Origin: Molanna angustata
Lineage: Eukaryota; Arthropoda; Insecta; Trichoptera; Molannidae
Direction: 5' to 3'
DNA length: 64,000 nt
Assembly (NCBI GenBank): GCA_963576475.1
Contig: OY754975.1
Coordinates: 17,369,381 to 17,433,380 of the forward strand
Shown: positions 33,201-40,290 of the stretch, piece after piece
Layout of the letters: every line of letters starts with the position of its first letter
Position numbering within the stretch: the stretch's first letter is position 1
The notes under the pieces: generated by a model
What the model saw: the letters and a program-made list of their open reading frames with translations, nothing else
The model's database searches: none
What the model was told of the DNA's origin: nothing
Made by a program: the position numbers and the translations under genes

Positions 33201-33685
33201 GTAAAGAGACACAAAATAATATATATAAAAAAATATTACATATTTTCTCTGCTGGGAATTAATGTAGAGAGCTATGCTGTGTAGTGAAATAAATATTTTT
33301 TCTAATACAACCAAAGGACTTAAATTTAAAACACAAAAGACAGTTTATTTAATTGATATCCTAATGAAACTATACACAATGTAGGTACACTATTCAAATA
33401 CATTCTATGATACTACTATGCAGTTGTACTCGTTTTAACTGGGTAATCTGTGGTAGCAGGTTAATGGAAGTAAGCTCTTAGTCGGCGAGCGACATTTATA
33501 ATTCATTTAAAATACATATTAAAATAGTTGCCTTTTTCTGTAGCCTAATCACTGAAGTCCATTTCTTTTCGAGGAGCCCACCAAACTTGCGGTCCATTTC
33601 CCCCGGCATATCAGCCTCCTTCTTGAACGCCTCCAGGGCGTCTGTGTATCCATTGCTGCTCAAGTAGTCCGCAATGGCCTTATTT
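18210..33685 (-). CDS. Lis-1: Lissencephaly-1 (Lis-1/PAFAH1B1), eight coding exons
   Basis: Spliced from exons at 33685-33532, 32524-32378, 24731-24575, 23817-23640, 23042-22907, 21982-21827, 20402-20207 and 18283-18210, all phases agreeing. It gives 398 residues, against 410-411 in fly and human LIS1, so about 12 N-terminal residues are missing. In order: LisH dimerisation motif ([20 protein letters not shown]), a coiled coil ([16 protein letters not shown]), then seven WD40 repeats with GHxxxV and [14 protein letters not shown] blades, ending [11 protein letters not shown] and stop TAA. The family binds cytoplasmic dynein and NudE/NudEL and regulates nuclear migration, mitosis and neuronal transport. 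The start exon was not found within 33.7-64 kb and may lie outside. Expression signals were not seen. Confidence 0.96.
18640..18740 (-). repeat. 3'-terminal LINE hairpin, family 2 (copy b)
   Basis: On the minus strand GGTTGGAACAAATTGCC, TAAT, GGCAAAAAGCCCGCC, then a T-rich tail. It is the same hairpin as at 15850 and 47776, lying in the last Lis-1 intron. Confidence 0.5.
18815..19610. mobile_element. PIF/Harbinger-like MITE with TAA target duplication
   Basis: The left end is CGCCCGCTTGCACCAAA and the complemented right end GGCCCGCTTGCACCAAA, flanked on both sides by TAA (812-814 and 19611-19613). Subterminal ATTCGTCTTAA/TTATTCGAAGATTAA motifs are repeated. Length 796 bp. A 3-bp TAA/TTA duplication is the signature of PIF/Harbinger elements. 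A 90-codon minus frame (19238-18969) starting [17 protein letters not shown] may be a remnant of the element's DNA-binding protein, but this is not established. Located in the last Lis-1 intron. Confidence 0.8.
20041..20112 (-). mobile_element. SINE family B fragment
   Basis: On the minus strand it contains GTCCTGGGTTGGATTCCCAG followed by CAGAGGAGAAGTTTATTTAA, matching the B-box region and body of the SINE at 47291-47430. The LINE-derived tail is missing here. Confidence 0.6.
20207..20402 (-). CDS. Lis-1: Lis-1 exon encoding WD repeats 6-7
   Basis: Acceptor TTTTCAG then ATATGGGATGTG; donor CTCG|GTAAGG. Encodes [19 protein letters not shown] through [15 protein letters not shown] plus one base. 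196 nt keeps phase. It is among the most conserved LIS1 stretches. Confidence 0.96.
20871..21757. mobile_element. MITE with TAA duplication, in Lis-1 intron
   Basis: The left end GGCCCAAATTATAGA and the complemented right end GGTCCGAATTATAGA are flanked by TAA (868-870 and 21758-21760). Subterminal blocks TTCTCAAGACCGTTCTCC and GAGACTGGTCTTGAGA occur as inverted copies near each end. Length 887 bp. The TAA duplication and G-rich ends fit PIF/Harbinger. A minus frame 21641-21393 ([19 protein letters not shown]) overlaps the right subterminal region and resembles nothing recognised for certain. Confidence 0.75.
21827..21982 (-). CDS. Lis-1: Lis-1 exon encoding WD repeat 5 region
   Basis: Acceptor TTTCAG, donor AGG|GTAATT, 52 codons exactly. 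Encodes [19 protein letters not shown], the variable insect-type insert ([15 protein letters not shown]) and [12 protein letters not shown]. Confidence 0.95.
22481..22574 (+). repeat. Short tandem duplication (about 56 bp) in Lis-1 intron
   Basis: GTACGCATGCRTARTCTGYGCCATA followed by ACAATTTGCA occurs twice, at about 22475-22510 and 22527-22562. It immediately precedes the 25-bp array. Confidence 0.55.
22575..22737 (+). repeat. 25-bp tandem array, about 6.5 copies
   Basis: Unit ACAATGTTTTTTCATTTATGCATGT with one CATATATG variant in the sixth unit. It lies between Lis-1 exons 22907 and 21982. The frames through it are artefacts of the repeat. Confidence 0.92.
22907..23042 (-). CDS. Lis-1: Lis-1 exon encoding WD repeat 4
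   Basis: Acceptor TTGCAG, donor AAA|GTATGT. Encodes [20 protein letters not shown] to [11 protein letters not shown]. The first base completes the glycine codon begun in the upstream exon. Confidence 0.96.
23098..23300 (-). mobile_element. SINE family A (tRNA-derived), full-length copy
   Basis: On the minus strand there is an A box in TGGTATCTCAGTTGGTTAGA and a B box in GGGCTCGATTCCTGG. These are followed by the family body GTTCTGTGAGACGATA and AAGTCTCCA, ending TTAGTTGGCCGAAAAGCAATA. The head is tRNA-like but has no closing acceptor stem. Related copies are at 8104, 35635 and, very degenerate, 50035. Confidence 0.8.
23640..23817 (-). CDS. Lis-1: Lis-1 exon encoding WD repeats 2-3
   Basis: Acceptor TTTTCAG, donor ACAGG|GTTAGT. 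Encodes (V)[38 protein letters not shown] and [17 protein letters not shown] valine replaces the usual alanine at the split codon before SCSAD. Confidence 0.96.
24575..24731 (-). CDS. Lis-1: Lis-1 exon encoding WD repeats 1-2
   Basis: Acceptor TTTTAG, donor CTAG|GTAAAT. Encodes [40 protein letters not shown] and [12 protein letters not shown]. 157 nt, phase 0 in and 1 out. Confidence 0.96.
24825..24962 (-). mobile_element. SINE family C, copy 2
   Basis: On the minus strand GTGGCTGAGAGGTTTGTGCA (A box), GTCGCGAGTTCGAATCCTGC (B box), GATTTCGTTCACC and TTTAGGGAATGTATGAGGAT. Same structure as 15725 and 48955. Confidence 0.8.
25100..25771 (-). pseudogene. mariner transposase, C-terminal part
   Basis: Begins at the LINE target site with [18 protein letters not shown], then [17 protein letters not shown] (first catalytic aspartate) and [19 protein letters not shown] (second). 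The third motif, expected as NDFF after PPYSPxLSP, reads [17 protein letters not shown] at about 25270-25310, so the catalytic aspartate is replaced by asparagine. A frameshift in the middle separates the two open pieces (25769-25491 and 25624-25331). Inactive. Confidence 0.88.
25854..27838 (-). pseudogene. LINE ORF2: RT core, RNase H and zinc finger
   Basis: Continues the RT in a new frame from [18 protein letters not shown]. Motif A is [10 protein letters not shown], motif [16 protein letters not shown], motif [12 protein letters not shown]. The thumb follows. RNase H has [10 protein letters not shown], the glutamate in [19 protein letters not shown] and [20 protein letters not shown], all four catalytic positions present. 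The C-terminus has [18 protein letters not shown], the CCHC-type finger common to this LINE group. All catalytic residues survive; only the upstream frame breaks disable it. Confidence 0.9.
27839..28848 (-). pseudogene. LINE ORF2: end of endonuclease and start of RT
   Basis: Opens with [20 protein letters not shown] (SDH motif of the endonuclease), then a linker and the RT N-terminal block [41 protein letters not shown] frameshift at about 27840 (near the LHIERANQ codons) moves the rest of RT to another frame. Confidence 0.88.
28849..29400 (-). pseudogene. LINE ORF2: N-terminal endonuclease
   Basis: Starts 18 nt after the ORF1 stop. Motifs: [29 protein letters not shown] (catalytic glutamate), [11 protein letters not shown] and [19 protein letters not shown]. 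The frame ends just after EELLEHLQV. The 40 or so residues normally found between that point and the SDH motif, including a DVT-like block, appear deleted, a second lesion besides the RT frameshift. Confidence 0.87.
29418..30608 (-). CDS. LINE ORF1 protein with DUF4780-type domain
   Basis: 396 codons, open. The N-terminus is basic ([22 protein letters not shown]). Residues about 120-270 carry [66 protein letters not shown] and [13 protein letters not shown]. This is the pattern of the DUF4780 domain known from ORF1 of insect LINEs. The C-terminus is acidic and Ser/Pro-rich. No CCHC knuckle is seen. Presumed RNA-binding partner of ORF2. The frame overlaps the upstream repeat ORF by about 20 nt. 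Confidence 0.8.
   Translation of the reverse strand: MPGGMDDPLRKGLSGAGTKWYLRFLAEGLTPSEARKKALERKLGNPQPTRGAKRVITPPKGSDPKRRKAPVQAQARTELVGPAINYAGAASIIRVAVLPKEYPRAQLSSNDLTLLEDIIAGELAQPSVLPTAMLQFKSIKFLPSMLVLECLNKGTAEWLENTVTKLRNWEGVELAVCPGDEIPRAHSATIFIPKCSTMDTQCLLSMISRQNGGLNATAWKVHSSRVEGTGRVLLVGMDEDSCNIIKGMGYTIFYRFGRIPVQGLRKKVEGKGKNPLPPSSAPAEAGTLVVHSIDETLEERVYPSTSGEGMDGTHPAIPGEASSNVMDVEDCLTRPSTSNDGGDYARPSTSWGDGSLLTAGGERGMSPMDTSVALLLADRRGRVPLGANCTLSSEEE
30589..31128 (-). CDS. LINE upstream ORF with 28-residue repeats
   Basis: 179 codons starting [16 protein letters not shown]. The body is five diverged copies of an 84-bp/28-residue unit of the type [20 protein letters not shown], spaced exactly 84 bp at the DNA level (GGGGTATTCCCAGAGAGC at about 30656, 30740, 30824, 30908 and 30992). 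The frame ends 20 nt inside the start of the 396-codon ORF1 in another frame. Either this is the true N-terminus of ORF1 and a frameshift occurred at about 30600, or it is a separate upstream ORF. Function unknown. Confidence 0.6.
   Translation of the reverse strand: MLVGIKMSRKNKKNQQKPYHQQRVNTATKQAGLQKPGVPACFLRNPQMQATRQSGSMEHSLQKPGMPTCSLGIPQKQVNLQSRAMEHSLQKPEAFTCSLGEPQRQVTMQSGSMEHSLQKPEAFTCSLGIPQKQVTMLSGPMEQSPEAQDIHPPSGNTPEARCCTEGHKSATSGNARRHG
31129..31447 (-). other. LINE 5' UTR
   Basis: The element begins ACCCCCAGGGGACTTGCC on the minus strand directly after the 11-bp duplication. It is GC-richer than surroundings. It would carry the internal promoter of the element; no clear motif is identified. 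Confidence 0.5.
31459..31785 (-). pseudogene. mariner transposase, N-terminal part
   Basis: Starts [20 protein letters not shown] and continues [20 protein letters not shown], the first helix-turn-helix of mariner transposases. Frameshifts and stops follow ([19 protein letters not shown]). It ends at the LINE insertion point, where the reading resumes at 25760. Confidence 0.82.
32378..32524 (-). CDS. Lis-1: Lis-1 exon encoding coiled coil and start of WD repeat 1
   Basis: Acceptor TTTCAG, donor AAG|GTACTT, exactly 49 codons. [20 protein letters not shown], then [18 protein letters not shown] and [11 protein letters not shown]. Confidence 0.96.
33532..33685 (-). CDS. Lis-1: Lis-1 exon encoding LisH motif, GC donor
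   Basis: Acceptor TTTTGTAG. Encodes [40 protein letters not shown] and [11 protein letters not shown]. The donor is AAG|GCAACT, a GC rather than GT start of the intron. No GT nearby keeps the conserved KK|VMELES junction. The first base completes a codon from an upstream exon not found here. Confidence 0.93.
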
Positions 33686-33689
33686 CTAC

Positions 33690-34280
33690 AAAATAAGAGA
33701 AAACTGTATTAATAAATGTGGTAAGTTCCACTATATAAAAATAAAAAATGCAATTTTGGTGTTTTCGTGGTTCAGTTTAGAGACTTTTTAAGTCAATAAA
33801 GTCCGTTTACTGCTCCCAATCATAAAAAATTTTTTTTTTTTTTTAAAAATATTTTAATGAAAAACCACGTTTTTCATTAAAATTTGCCCACCCGCCATTA
33901 TAAATATGGCCGCCAGAAAAAAACTATGGGTTTTTAATTTTTTTCAAATAGTGTTTTGTGACTGCCTATCTATAGGGAACACATGGTAAAAAATCCAGAG
34001 AAATCAAAAATGATGAGCACAAATTTTATCAATATTGGGTGATTTCAAATGGATTGACCCTTTCCACTTGTACAGGAAATGGTCTTATACCATAAAACAG
34101 AGCTATATAAATTTGATTATTACCTATTATTATTATTCTTTTTCAACATAATCTTCAAATGCAAATAGTTGACCTTACATGTTATAATTTTGTATTTATA
34201 TATTTTATATTTTTTATGTCAATTTCTCTGTGAGTGTTTCTTAAATAATAAAATAAAAATAATATTTATGTTATATATGT
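33690..34280. other. Lis-1: Lis-1 upstream intron or 5' flank
   Basis: AT-rich with long T/A runs. No candidate for the missing first coding exon (MVLSQRQ type) was recognised here on the minus strand. Confidence 0.35.
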
Positions 34281-34284
34281 CTGT

Positions 34285-34500
34285 GTGTGTGTCCCCTTTA
34301 TAAATTTTGATCCCCTTTACGCACAGAGTTATAGGCCTACAACACTTTTATTTCTCAAACTTCTTTTATTAGGAAAAACATTTTTTTATTACAAATTTAT
34401 GTGTTTAACCTCCTATATTCCCATTTATATATTAAATATCGAAAAACTCCGAAACACCCCAACTAGATAATTTAATTTTATATAAAAAGTACAAACATTT
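34285..34500 (-). repeat. Interspersed repeat Y, copy 1 (inverted)
   Basis: The minus strand matches 39350-39730 with internal deletions: TATCTAGTTGGGGTGTTTCG, TTTTCGATATTT, CACATAAATTTGTAATAAAA, TTGTAGGCCTATAACT, and GGATCAAAATTTATAA followed by a purine-rich GACACACACACAGAC. Confidence 0.7.
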
Positions 34501-34690
34501 TGTGAAGACATTCGTTTCGTACAATTTTTATGGCAATACACACAATATCTACGGGGACTCTCAATAGTTTGATACTTAATCTCCATACATACCATCAAGA
34601 TGTTAACATATTCGGGGTAGGAAAGAAGGAGTGACCTCCACACTATCATATTGACATACTGTATGACCAATACAAAGATAGACCTGTTTT
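34501..34690 (+). repeat. Interspersed repeat X, copy 2
   Basis: Same orientation as 10015-10185. Shared blocks are ACACAATATCTACGGGG, GTTTGATACTTAATCTCC, ATTCGGGGTAGGAAAG and GACCTCCACACTATCATATT. It abuts repeat Y. Confidence 0.7.
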
Positions 34691-34914
34691 CATCAAACAT
34701 TGCATCCTATAAAAAAGAACTGTTAAAATCGATAAATGGATATATAGTCTCTTGAACTACACGTCATAAGTATGAATGCTTTGTATAGTGGCATGTTTGT
34801 GGTCGCACGTTGCGCGGGCCGATTTACTACATATATACGTCCCCCCCTTCCCCTCCCCGCAGTGTGTCCCATCACGTCGTATCCATCTCCATGGGCAGTC
34901 TAGCAGTGAAGATT

Positions 34915-35003
34915 ATATTATGTTATGTTACACTTTGTTGTATTGTATTGTGTTGCATTGTGTTGTATTGTGTTATGTTATATTATATTATATTATATTG
35001 TAA
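34915..35003 (+). repeat. Low-complexity TGTTA/TGTAT tract
   Basis: Degenerate 5-bp repeats TGTTR and ATTRT run for about 80 bp. Frames through it are artefacts. Confidence 0.8.
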
Positions 35004-35110
35004 CACCCACTAGGAAATACTGTAATTGGCGTTACCAACAACAATTTTATCTTACTGTATTATCATATTATTGTATAAGCTGTTGTATTTCTGAATAAAA
35101 TAAATAATAA

Positions 35111-35225
35111 AAAAAAAAATACATGTTTTGCTGTGAAAACAAAATATCTTAAAATATTTTATAATTCGGATTTAACAGTCAACTCCGCATACTATAGCCA
35201 TCGACAGTTGGATCTCATGTGTTCC
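35111..35225 (+). repeat. Inverted repeat arm, left
   Basis: Starts ACATGTTTTGCTGTGAAAAC and ends near ATCTCATGTGTTCC. It is the reverse complement of 39155-39268, sharing AAAACAAAATATCTTAAAAT, GCATACTAT and CATCGACAGTTGGATCTCAT. The X and Y repeats outside it are mirrored as well. Confidence 0.85.
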
Positions 35226-35634
35226 ATACAATTAGTAATAACCATATTTATGACTATAAATTATTAATATCTCATAATATCAAGGATTTCCCGCGTAACT
35301 ATATAGTTCTTGTGAAAAATGCTTAAAGCTATATGGTTAAAAAATCAATATTGTAATGGTCACCTCTATATGGCATGGTGGGATAGTTATACAAATTATA
35401 AGTATTATAGGTATATATTCTTAGCGTGTGTTACAATCATAACATAAACAGTTATCGTATTTTATCGGGACATAAACTAATGAATCACGATTGATAAAGA
35501 ATTTGCCTATATTTATTTACGACGCAACTTCCGAGACGGGCCGCGAAGTACAGACACGATTTTTATTACGAAAAAATTACCCTTGCGGGGAAAATGTAAA
35601 CCAAACATATATAAAAAATAAATTTATATAAAAG

Positions 35635-35830
35635 TTGGCATTCGTGGCTCAATTGGTTAGATATCCGACTGTTGATCCAAAGGTCCCGGGTTCGATTCCC
35701 GGTAGAGACACAGTGTTTAATTATAAGTCTCCAGAATGTGACAACTTGTTATTGCGTGCATTTTAAATTAATATTTGACATAGCATCTTCCTGTTGCTTG
35801 TCCTAGTGGCAATATAATATAAAAAAATAT
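35635..35830 (+). mobile_element. SINE family A, plus-strand copy
   Basis: tRNA-like head TGGCATTCGTGGCTCAATTG (A box) and CGGGTTCGATTCCCGG (B box), then a shortened body joining to AAGTCTCCAGAATGTGACAA and AATTAATATTTGACATAG. About 60 bp present in the 23098 copy is absent here. A genuine tRNA is unlikely because the cloverleaf is not closed by an acceptor stem. Confidence 0.8.
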
Positions 35831-36589
35831 AAATTAACATCAAATTGATGCAGGTATAATATTTGGTGGTACCCTGTGACATCAATTGTCTTCCCTAACA
35901 ATAGCCCCGAATATAATTTTTAAACATTTTATATTGTTGTTAACCTTGGCTTTCGTAAATATTTTAAAATATATAAATTCTGTTGTTGGTTCAGGTATTT
36001 TCGGTTTTAACGTTCATAATTTTATTCTTTTAATCTGTACCAAGTTCGAAAACACAATACATCACCATCATATAAAATAACCTTTTTTCAATACCGCGCA
36101 AAGAAAGACCATTTATTTGGGTTCTGCCATAAAACATGGTCAACCACTAATATTATTGCAGAGATCTGGTTTTTCCGCACTTAATTATTTCAATGTTTAT
36201 TTGCAAATATAGATTCAGGCTACCTGAAAAAAATCGAACCCTTTTAACCCTCATCGATCGTTATGTAAATCCCAGCCGACGGTGCTTTCAGATGTTTTAA
36301 ATCCGGTTTAAAATATTCAAAATAAATAGTTTCAGTTTTACATTTCCGTTAATTTTACGTTTCTTTTCTCAATTGTTGCTCTAACGTCGTATTGTCCTCT
36401 AACGAGATGCACGGAGGTTGATTTTGTGCAATCCAGGTCTAGCCACCGACGAATTCACTGAATATTGCTCATAATTCCCGGGGTGGATCTGGTTGCCGAA
36501 AGAAACAAACGTGTAAATCGCGAAAGGATATATTCGCGTTAGGCAATTTTACTTTTCAATGAAAATGTTAACAATGTACGCGCCGGACA

Positions 36590-36835
36590 CGTGACTTTTG
36601 ATAAACGTCATATATCGCGCGTTAGGGGCTTTAATACAGCTCTCGCGAGTATGACTTTTGATAAATCAGTGTCTGACGCTCGTCATTGTAAATTACTTCA
36701 AGACAGTCACGAAAAACATTATTTTTTACCATGTTGGTTATATCTCGCGCGTCACTTCCGATAAATGTCACACATCGCGCAATAGTGCTTTCATACAGCC
36801 CTCGCGAGTGTGAATTTTGACGGAATTGCGCGTAT
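36590..36835 (+). promoter_or_regulatory. Duplicated U3-like block with CTCGCGAG palindromes
   Basis: Two degenerate copies about 155 bp apart: CACGTGACTTTTGATAAACG, TCATATATCGCGCG, GCTTTAATACAGCTCTCGCG; and CGCGTCACTTCCGATAAATG, TCACACATCGCGCA, GCTTTCATACAGCCCTCGCG. Direct enhancer duplications of this sort are usual in LTR U3 regions. Both are conserved in the minus copy at 5620-5880. Confidence 0.5.
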
Positions 36836-37112
36836 GATACTTCTCAATACAATTTCACTTCAAAATAAACGGTTTAAACACTGAAAACACCGATAAATAC
36901 CAGCTAAAATATTGCATGGCCAGGGTTAATTAACTTAATTAGAGTAAATGTAATTATTATGTTAGTCTCGATCCCACGCAGAATGCAAAATTATGTAATT
37001 GTAAATTTTAAGATATTTTTTATGTTAGTATGCACAAATGATTTGCGTGCCAATATTTTGAATATTTTATACCCCTGTACACCCCCCTCCCTTCGGGACA
37101 GGGGTACTTTAT

Positions 37113-37147
37113 TATATAAGGTAGAAGACTACTACCTGGACAGTTAG
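37113..37147 (+). promoter_or_regulatory. TATA box and initiator of LTR-like repeat
   Basis: TATATAAG at 37113-37120 and CAGTTAG at 37141-37147, 28 bp apart, the spacing of an insect core promoter. In the other copy a transposon sits exactly between them. Confidence 0.5.
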
Positions 37148-37580
37148 TGAGAAGCGAGTTAAGTAACCAATCAGTCGATAGTTGAACAGTGTCAGTCAGT
37201 GGAACAGTCACAGTTGAAAACAAGCAAAGTAGTGGGCCTGAGGGCCGTGTGAGGCGGTCAGGGCTTACGCCCTGGCCGCCGCCTTCAAATTTTTGATTTT
37301 AAGAACAGTATTATATTTAATAAAAGAACATTAACATTTAAAAAAAAAGAAAAGTGAGTCGAATCTACGTAATAATTGTTCGGTAGCTATTAAAGTTTAA
37401 TTTTTATAGTAACAAGAGTTCAAGTTAAATCAATAACTAGTCTCGCCTACGGGCCTTGGCAAGACCAAGTTGACTTCGTCGATATCGAAAATTCTATTCA
37501 CCATTCATCTGACCCAGGAGGCAGTGTGGGAATAAGAAAAGACTAAATATAATCACCCATCCATCTGACCAAATGGCAGT

Positions 37581-37853
37581 GTGGGGACGTATTTAGGGCT
37601 TACGAGCCTAATCGACAAGGATATTAATTTAATTAAGAATGAATTAGAAGTAAATTCAAAAATATATCCAGCGCCGAACGATTACAAGTGGACATCTCGC
37701 ACCGAAGAACACGGAACGAACCAACGCGATCTTCCAGGAGATTGTGCAGAACGAGCGCCCAGCGTTATCGCAAACCGCGTAACGTTGCGGGCGCCTAGAC
37801 GTGAAGGTCGCACCGCGAACTTAACTTCGACCCCTGCAAACAAGGTACAGTGA
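37581..37853 (+). other. 90-codon frame in GC-rich segment of the LTR-like repeat
   Basis: A frame starting MGTYLGLTSLIDKDINLIKN crosses into the 565-bp segment missing from the left copy and ends in a GC-rich stretch with an AAG|GTACAGTG donor-like site at about 37847. The product resembles nothing known to me. It could be a leader exon or chance. Confidence 0.25.
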
Positions 37854-38285
37854 ACTTTAGTTTCAAAGTGAAAGACGAACAGAAAAGTGAAAATCGACGA
37901 ACATTTAATTTTTGAACTATATAATTTTAAACGTAGCCAATTTATGTTCCCTTTGTAGCGTCATGGCCATGAATACGCACCAATATAGGTATTATTTGTT
38001 TTTTTTTTGTATTCAACGATTGGGATCGCATCTGTATATTTATTGTATTTTGTATGTTTTTTTTTTGTATGTCTATTTTATTTCAATTTGAATTTCTTTT
38101 TAAAGACGACAATTAAACAGAAACCAAGAAACTAACTTAAAAATTATTTTATTACTGGAGTGAGCCCTTGTCATTACGATACGGCACGGTGAGAAGGTGG
38201 AAGCGTCAGGATCTTGTACTCTCCGCTTGCGAGAGCCAAATCTGGAAGGCGACTTCTACTCTTACTTTTACCCCACGGTATAAAA

Positions 38286-39154
38286 ATGACCTTCAATTTC
38301 GAAAAAAAAAGTAATTGTAAAATAAATAAATAATTTCAATATAATACCTGCGTATTTAATACATATGTAAGTCTTACATTTTATAATGCACGTATATTAC
38401 GTAGAATGAATATTAGTTGTTATAATTTAATTCAAGTGCAAACATATACCGAAGTATGCGTTATTCTGTCTAAAATTGGATCCTGCAAATATGCTTTTCT
38501 TAAGTAACCCAGCGCTAACGAAATACGGCACCGGTTATAAATGGATATAATAAATATCACAACAAATTTATAGTATGTATAAGAGATAGCAACGTCAATA
38601 AAAATCATTTATGCAAGTCTGTTTTTTTGATATTCTCTTTCTTATTGAATATAGTAATGAAAAAACTAAGTCTGGCATCTGGGAGTGTGGTTGCGTTTAC
38701 CAGAGCACATCACTGCAATTGATTTTTGAAATAAATAAATAAATAAAAAAACAATAACTCGGAGATCTTCCCGAGTGTGCGCTGAACAAATTACCGATGT
38801 TGTATCGCAAACAGAAAGATTTTACAGTAACGCGTGAATAACATAAAAATATACAAGTACAAATATATTGAAATTATATTAAAATCTGCAATTTTCACCC
38901 ATAAAGAGGATACGCACTGGTAAACGTAACGCAAACAAAACATCATAATATACATAAATGATTCATCGCAATCGTTGATATCTCTCGTACAAATTTGATT
39001 TTATAACCCATGTAAAAGGGAAACAGAATATTGACAATTATGGAACTATCTAAAAATAAAACATGCATGAAACTAATAAACGTGCATGGTGATGACACAT
39101 GAACGTATGTAGTGTAGTGCCCTTATACGTAGTTTAACTAGTTGCATGTAACAC
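38286..39154. other. Interior of the inverted-repeat structure, no gene
   Basis: AT-rich, without recognised repeats or coding sequence between the LTR-like copy and the right inverted-repeat arm. Confidence 0.4.
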
Positions 39155-39268
39155 ATGAGATCCAACTGTCGATGGCGATAGTATGCATAATTGAAGAATA
39201 AGTACCAAACTATAAACACAAATTAATTAATATTTTAAGATATTTTGTTTTCTATATCAAACATGTAG
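39155..39268 (-). repeat. Inverted repeat arm, right
   Basis: ACACATGAGATCCAACTGTC through ATTTTAAGATATTTTGTTTT to AAACATGTA, the reverse complement of 35225-35111 with a few indels. A short inverted X fragment (39270-39315) and repeat Y follow. Confidence 0.85.
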
Positions 39269-39349
39269 GTATATATGTCAGGATAGGATAGAATGGAGGT
39301 CAGACTGTTTTTATAAAAAATGGTAAAAAAAAATTGAGATGTAAAACTA

Positions 39350-39965
39350 TAATGTTCATATTTTTATAGAAAATTATTATAAATTATCTAGTTGGGGTAT
39401 TTCGGCCTTTTTCGATATTTTAAAGACTATGGAAATATAGGCAGTTAACACATAAATCTATTATAAAAAAAAATGTTTTTCTTAATAAAAAATGTTTGAA
39501 AAACTCTGGAAAGATTTTTTATTTGTCTATATTTATACCAATTTTCAGCGTTCTAGATTTTATGGTTTTTGAGATATATGGAAAAATAAAGTAAAAAGTC
39601 AAAAGTTGATAACCCCTTACTGAAACAAAAATTCAAAATTCTGAGTATAAAAGTTTTGTAAGCCTGTAAATATCTATATATTCTGAAATTTTGAGTTCGG
39701 TGGACTGAGCGGATCAAAAGTTATAAGGAGGGGGGCGGACACAACACACTTAAATGTTGTTCTACTCCGAATTCTGAGTAAATCCATATATGGAACATAT
39801 GCTGCGAAGCCTCTAAGTTGGTCTTCAAAGTTTTGACTTCAAAGTTGGAAAAACCGTGAAAAATATAGACCCTGTATACAAGTCACGCGTATCTTGGCTT
39901 GATACTTAGTCGATATGTTAAGAGAATAAAATTCTCTTGAACAAATCGACAGTTGGAAAATGATA
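39350..39965 (+). repeat. Interspersed repeat Y, copy 2
   Basis: Long copy: TATCTAGTTGGGGTATTTCG, TTTATACCAATTTTCAGCGT, AAGTTGATAACCCC, TTCTGAGTATAAAAGTTTTG, GAGCGGATCAAAAGTTATAA, TCTGAGTAAATCC and GCGAAGCCTCTAA, ending at AACAAATCGACAGTTGGAA. The same order is at 63495-63935. Confidence 0.8.
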
Positions 39966-39999
39966 TAAGTATGAATTCATAAACATCAGTTAATTATGT

Positions 40000-40290
40000 C
40001 CGAGCAACACATGATATTAAATCTATACATACATACCATAACGGGATACGTAACAATGTGGGATAACCAGCGACAGGTGTGCATTACCTTAAAAGGGAAG
40101 CACAACACATGCGTGTATCTCAACATACCAGTCTCGTCCCACCTAAAAAGGCAACATATAGAATAGGTGGTGAAACTCATTGCTGAACTATGTAAGATTT
40201 TATTTTGCCATTTGTATTTTCAATTACGGGAAACGATTTTAATAGAAAATAGTGGAAAAACTATTCAAAGCCGGTAATTCACAACTTGGT
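40000..40290 (+). repeat. Interspersed repeat Z, copy 1
   Basis: Matches 47424-47720: ACAATGTGGGATAACCA, AAAAGGGAAGCACAACA, ACCAGTCTCGTCCCACCTAA, GGTGGTGAAACTCATTGCTG and AGCCGGT. Same orientation, no gene. Confidence 0.75.

Larger units (their letters stand above)
35838..38285 (+). mobile_element. LTR-like promoter repeat, complete plus-strand copy
   Basis: Homologous, inverted, to 6620-5312 joined to 717-181. Order: TTGATGCAGG start; AT-rich U3-like region; duplicated block with CTCGCGAG palindromes (36590-36835); TATATAAG at 37113; initiator CAGTTAG at 37141; GC-rich GGCCTGAGGGCC block; AATAAA at about 37319; then a segment to TCTGGAAGGCGACTTCTAC at about 38250-38270. About 565 bp (37665-38235) is present here but not in the left copy. 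No gag or pol is attached, so this may be a solo LTR or a promoter-only element. Confidence 0.65.

Noticed and set aside
34776..35013. Cysteine/isoleucine-rich frames
   Set aside because: They run through a low-complexity TGTTA tract; no family features.
35637..35712. Possible genuine tRNA genes at 35637, 47297, 23300, 24962, 15850, 48415 and 49068
   Set aside because: A and B boxes are present, but acceptor stems do not close and conserved unique tails follow, so these are tRNA-derived SINEs.
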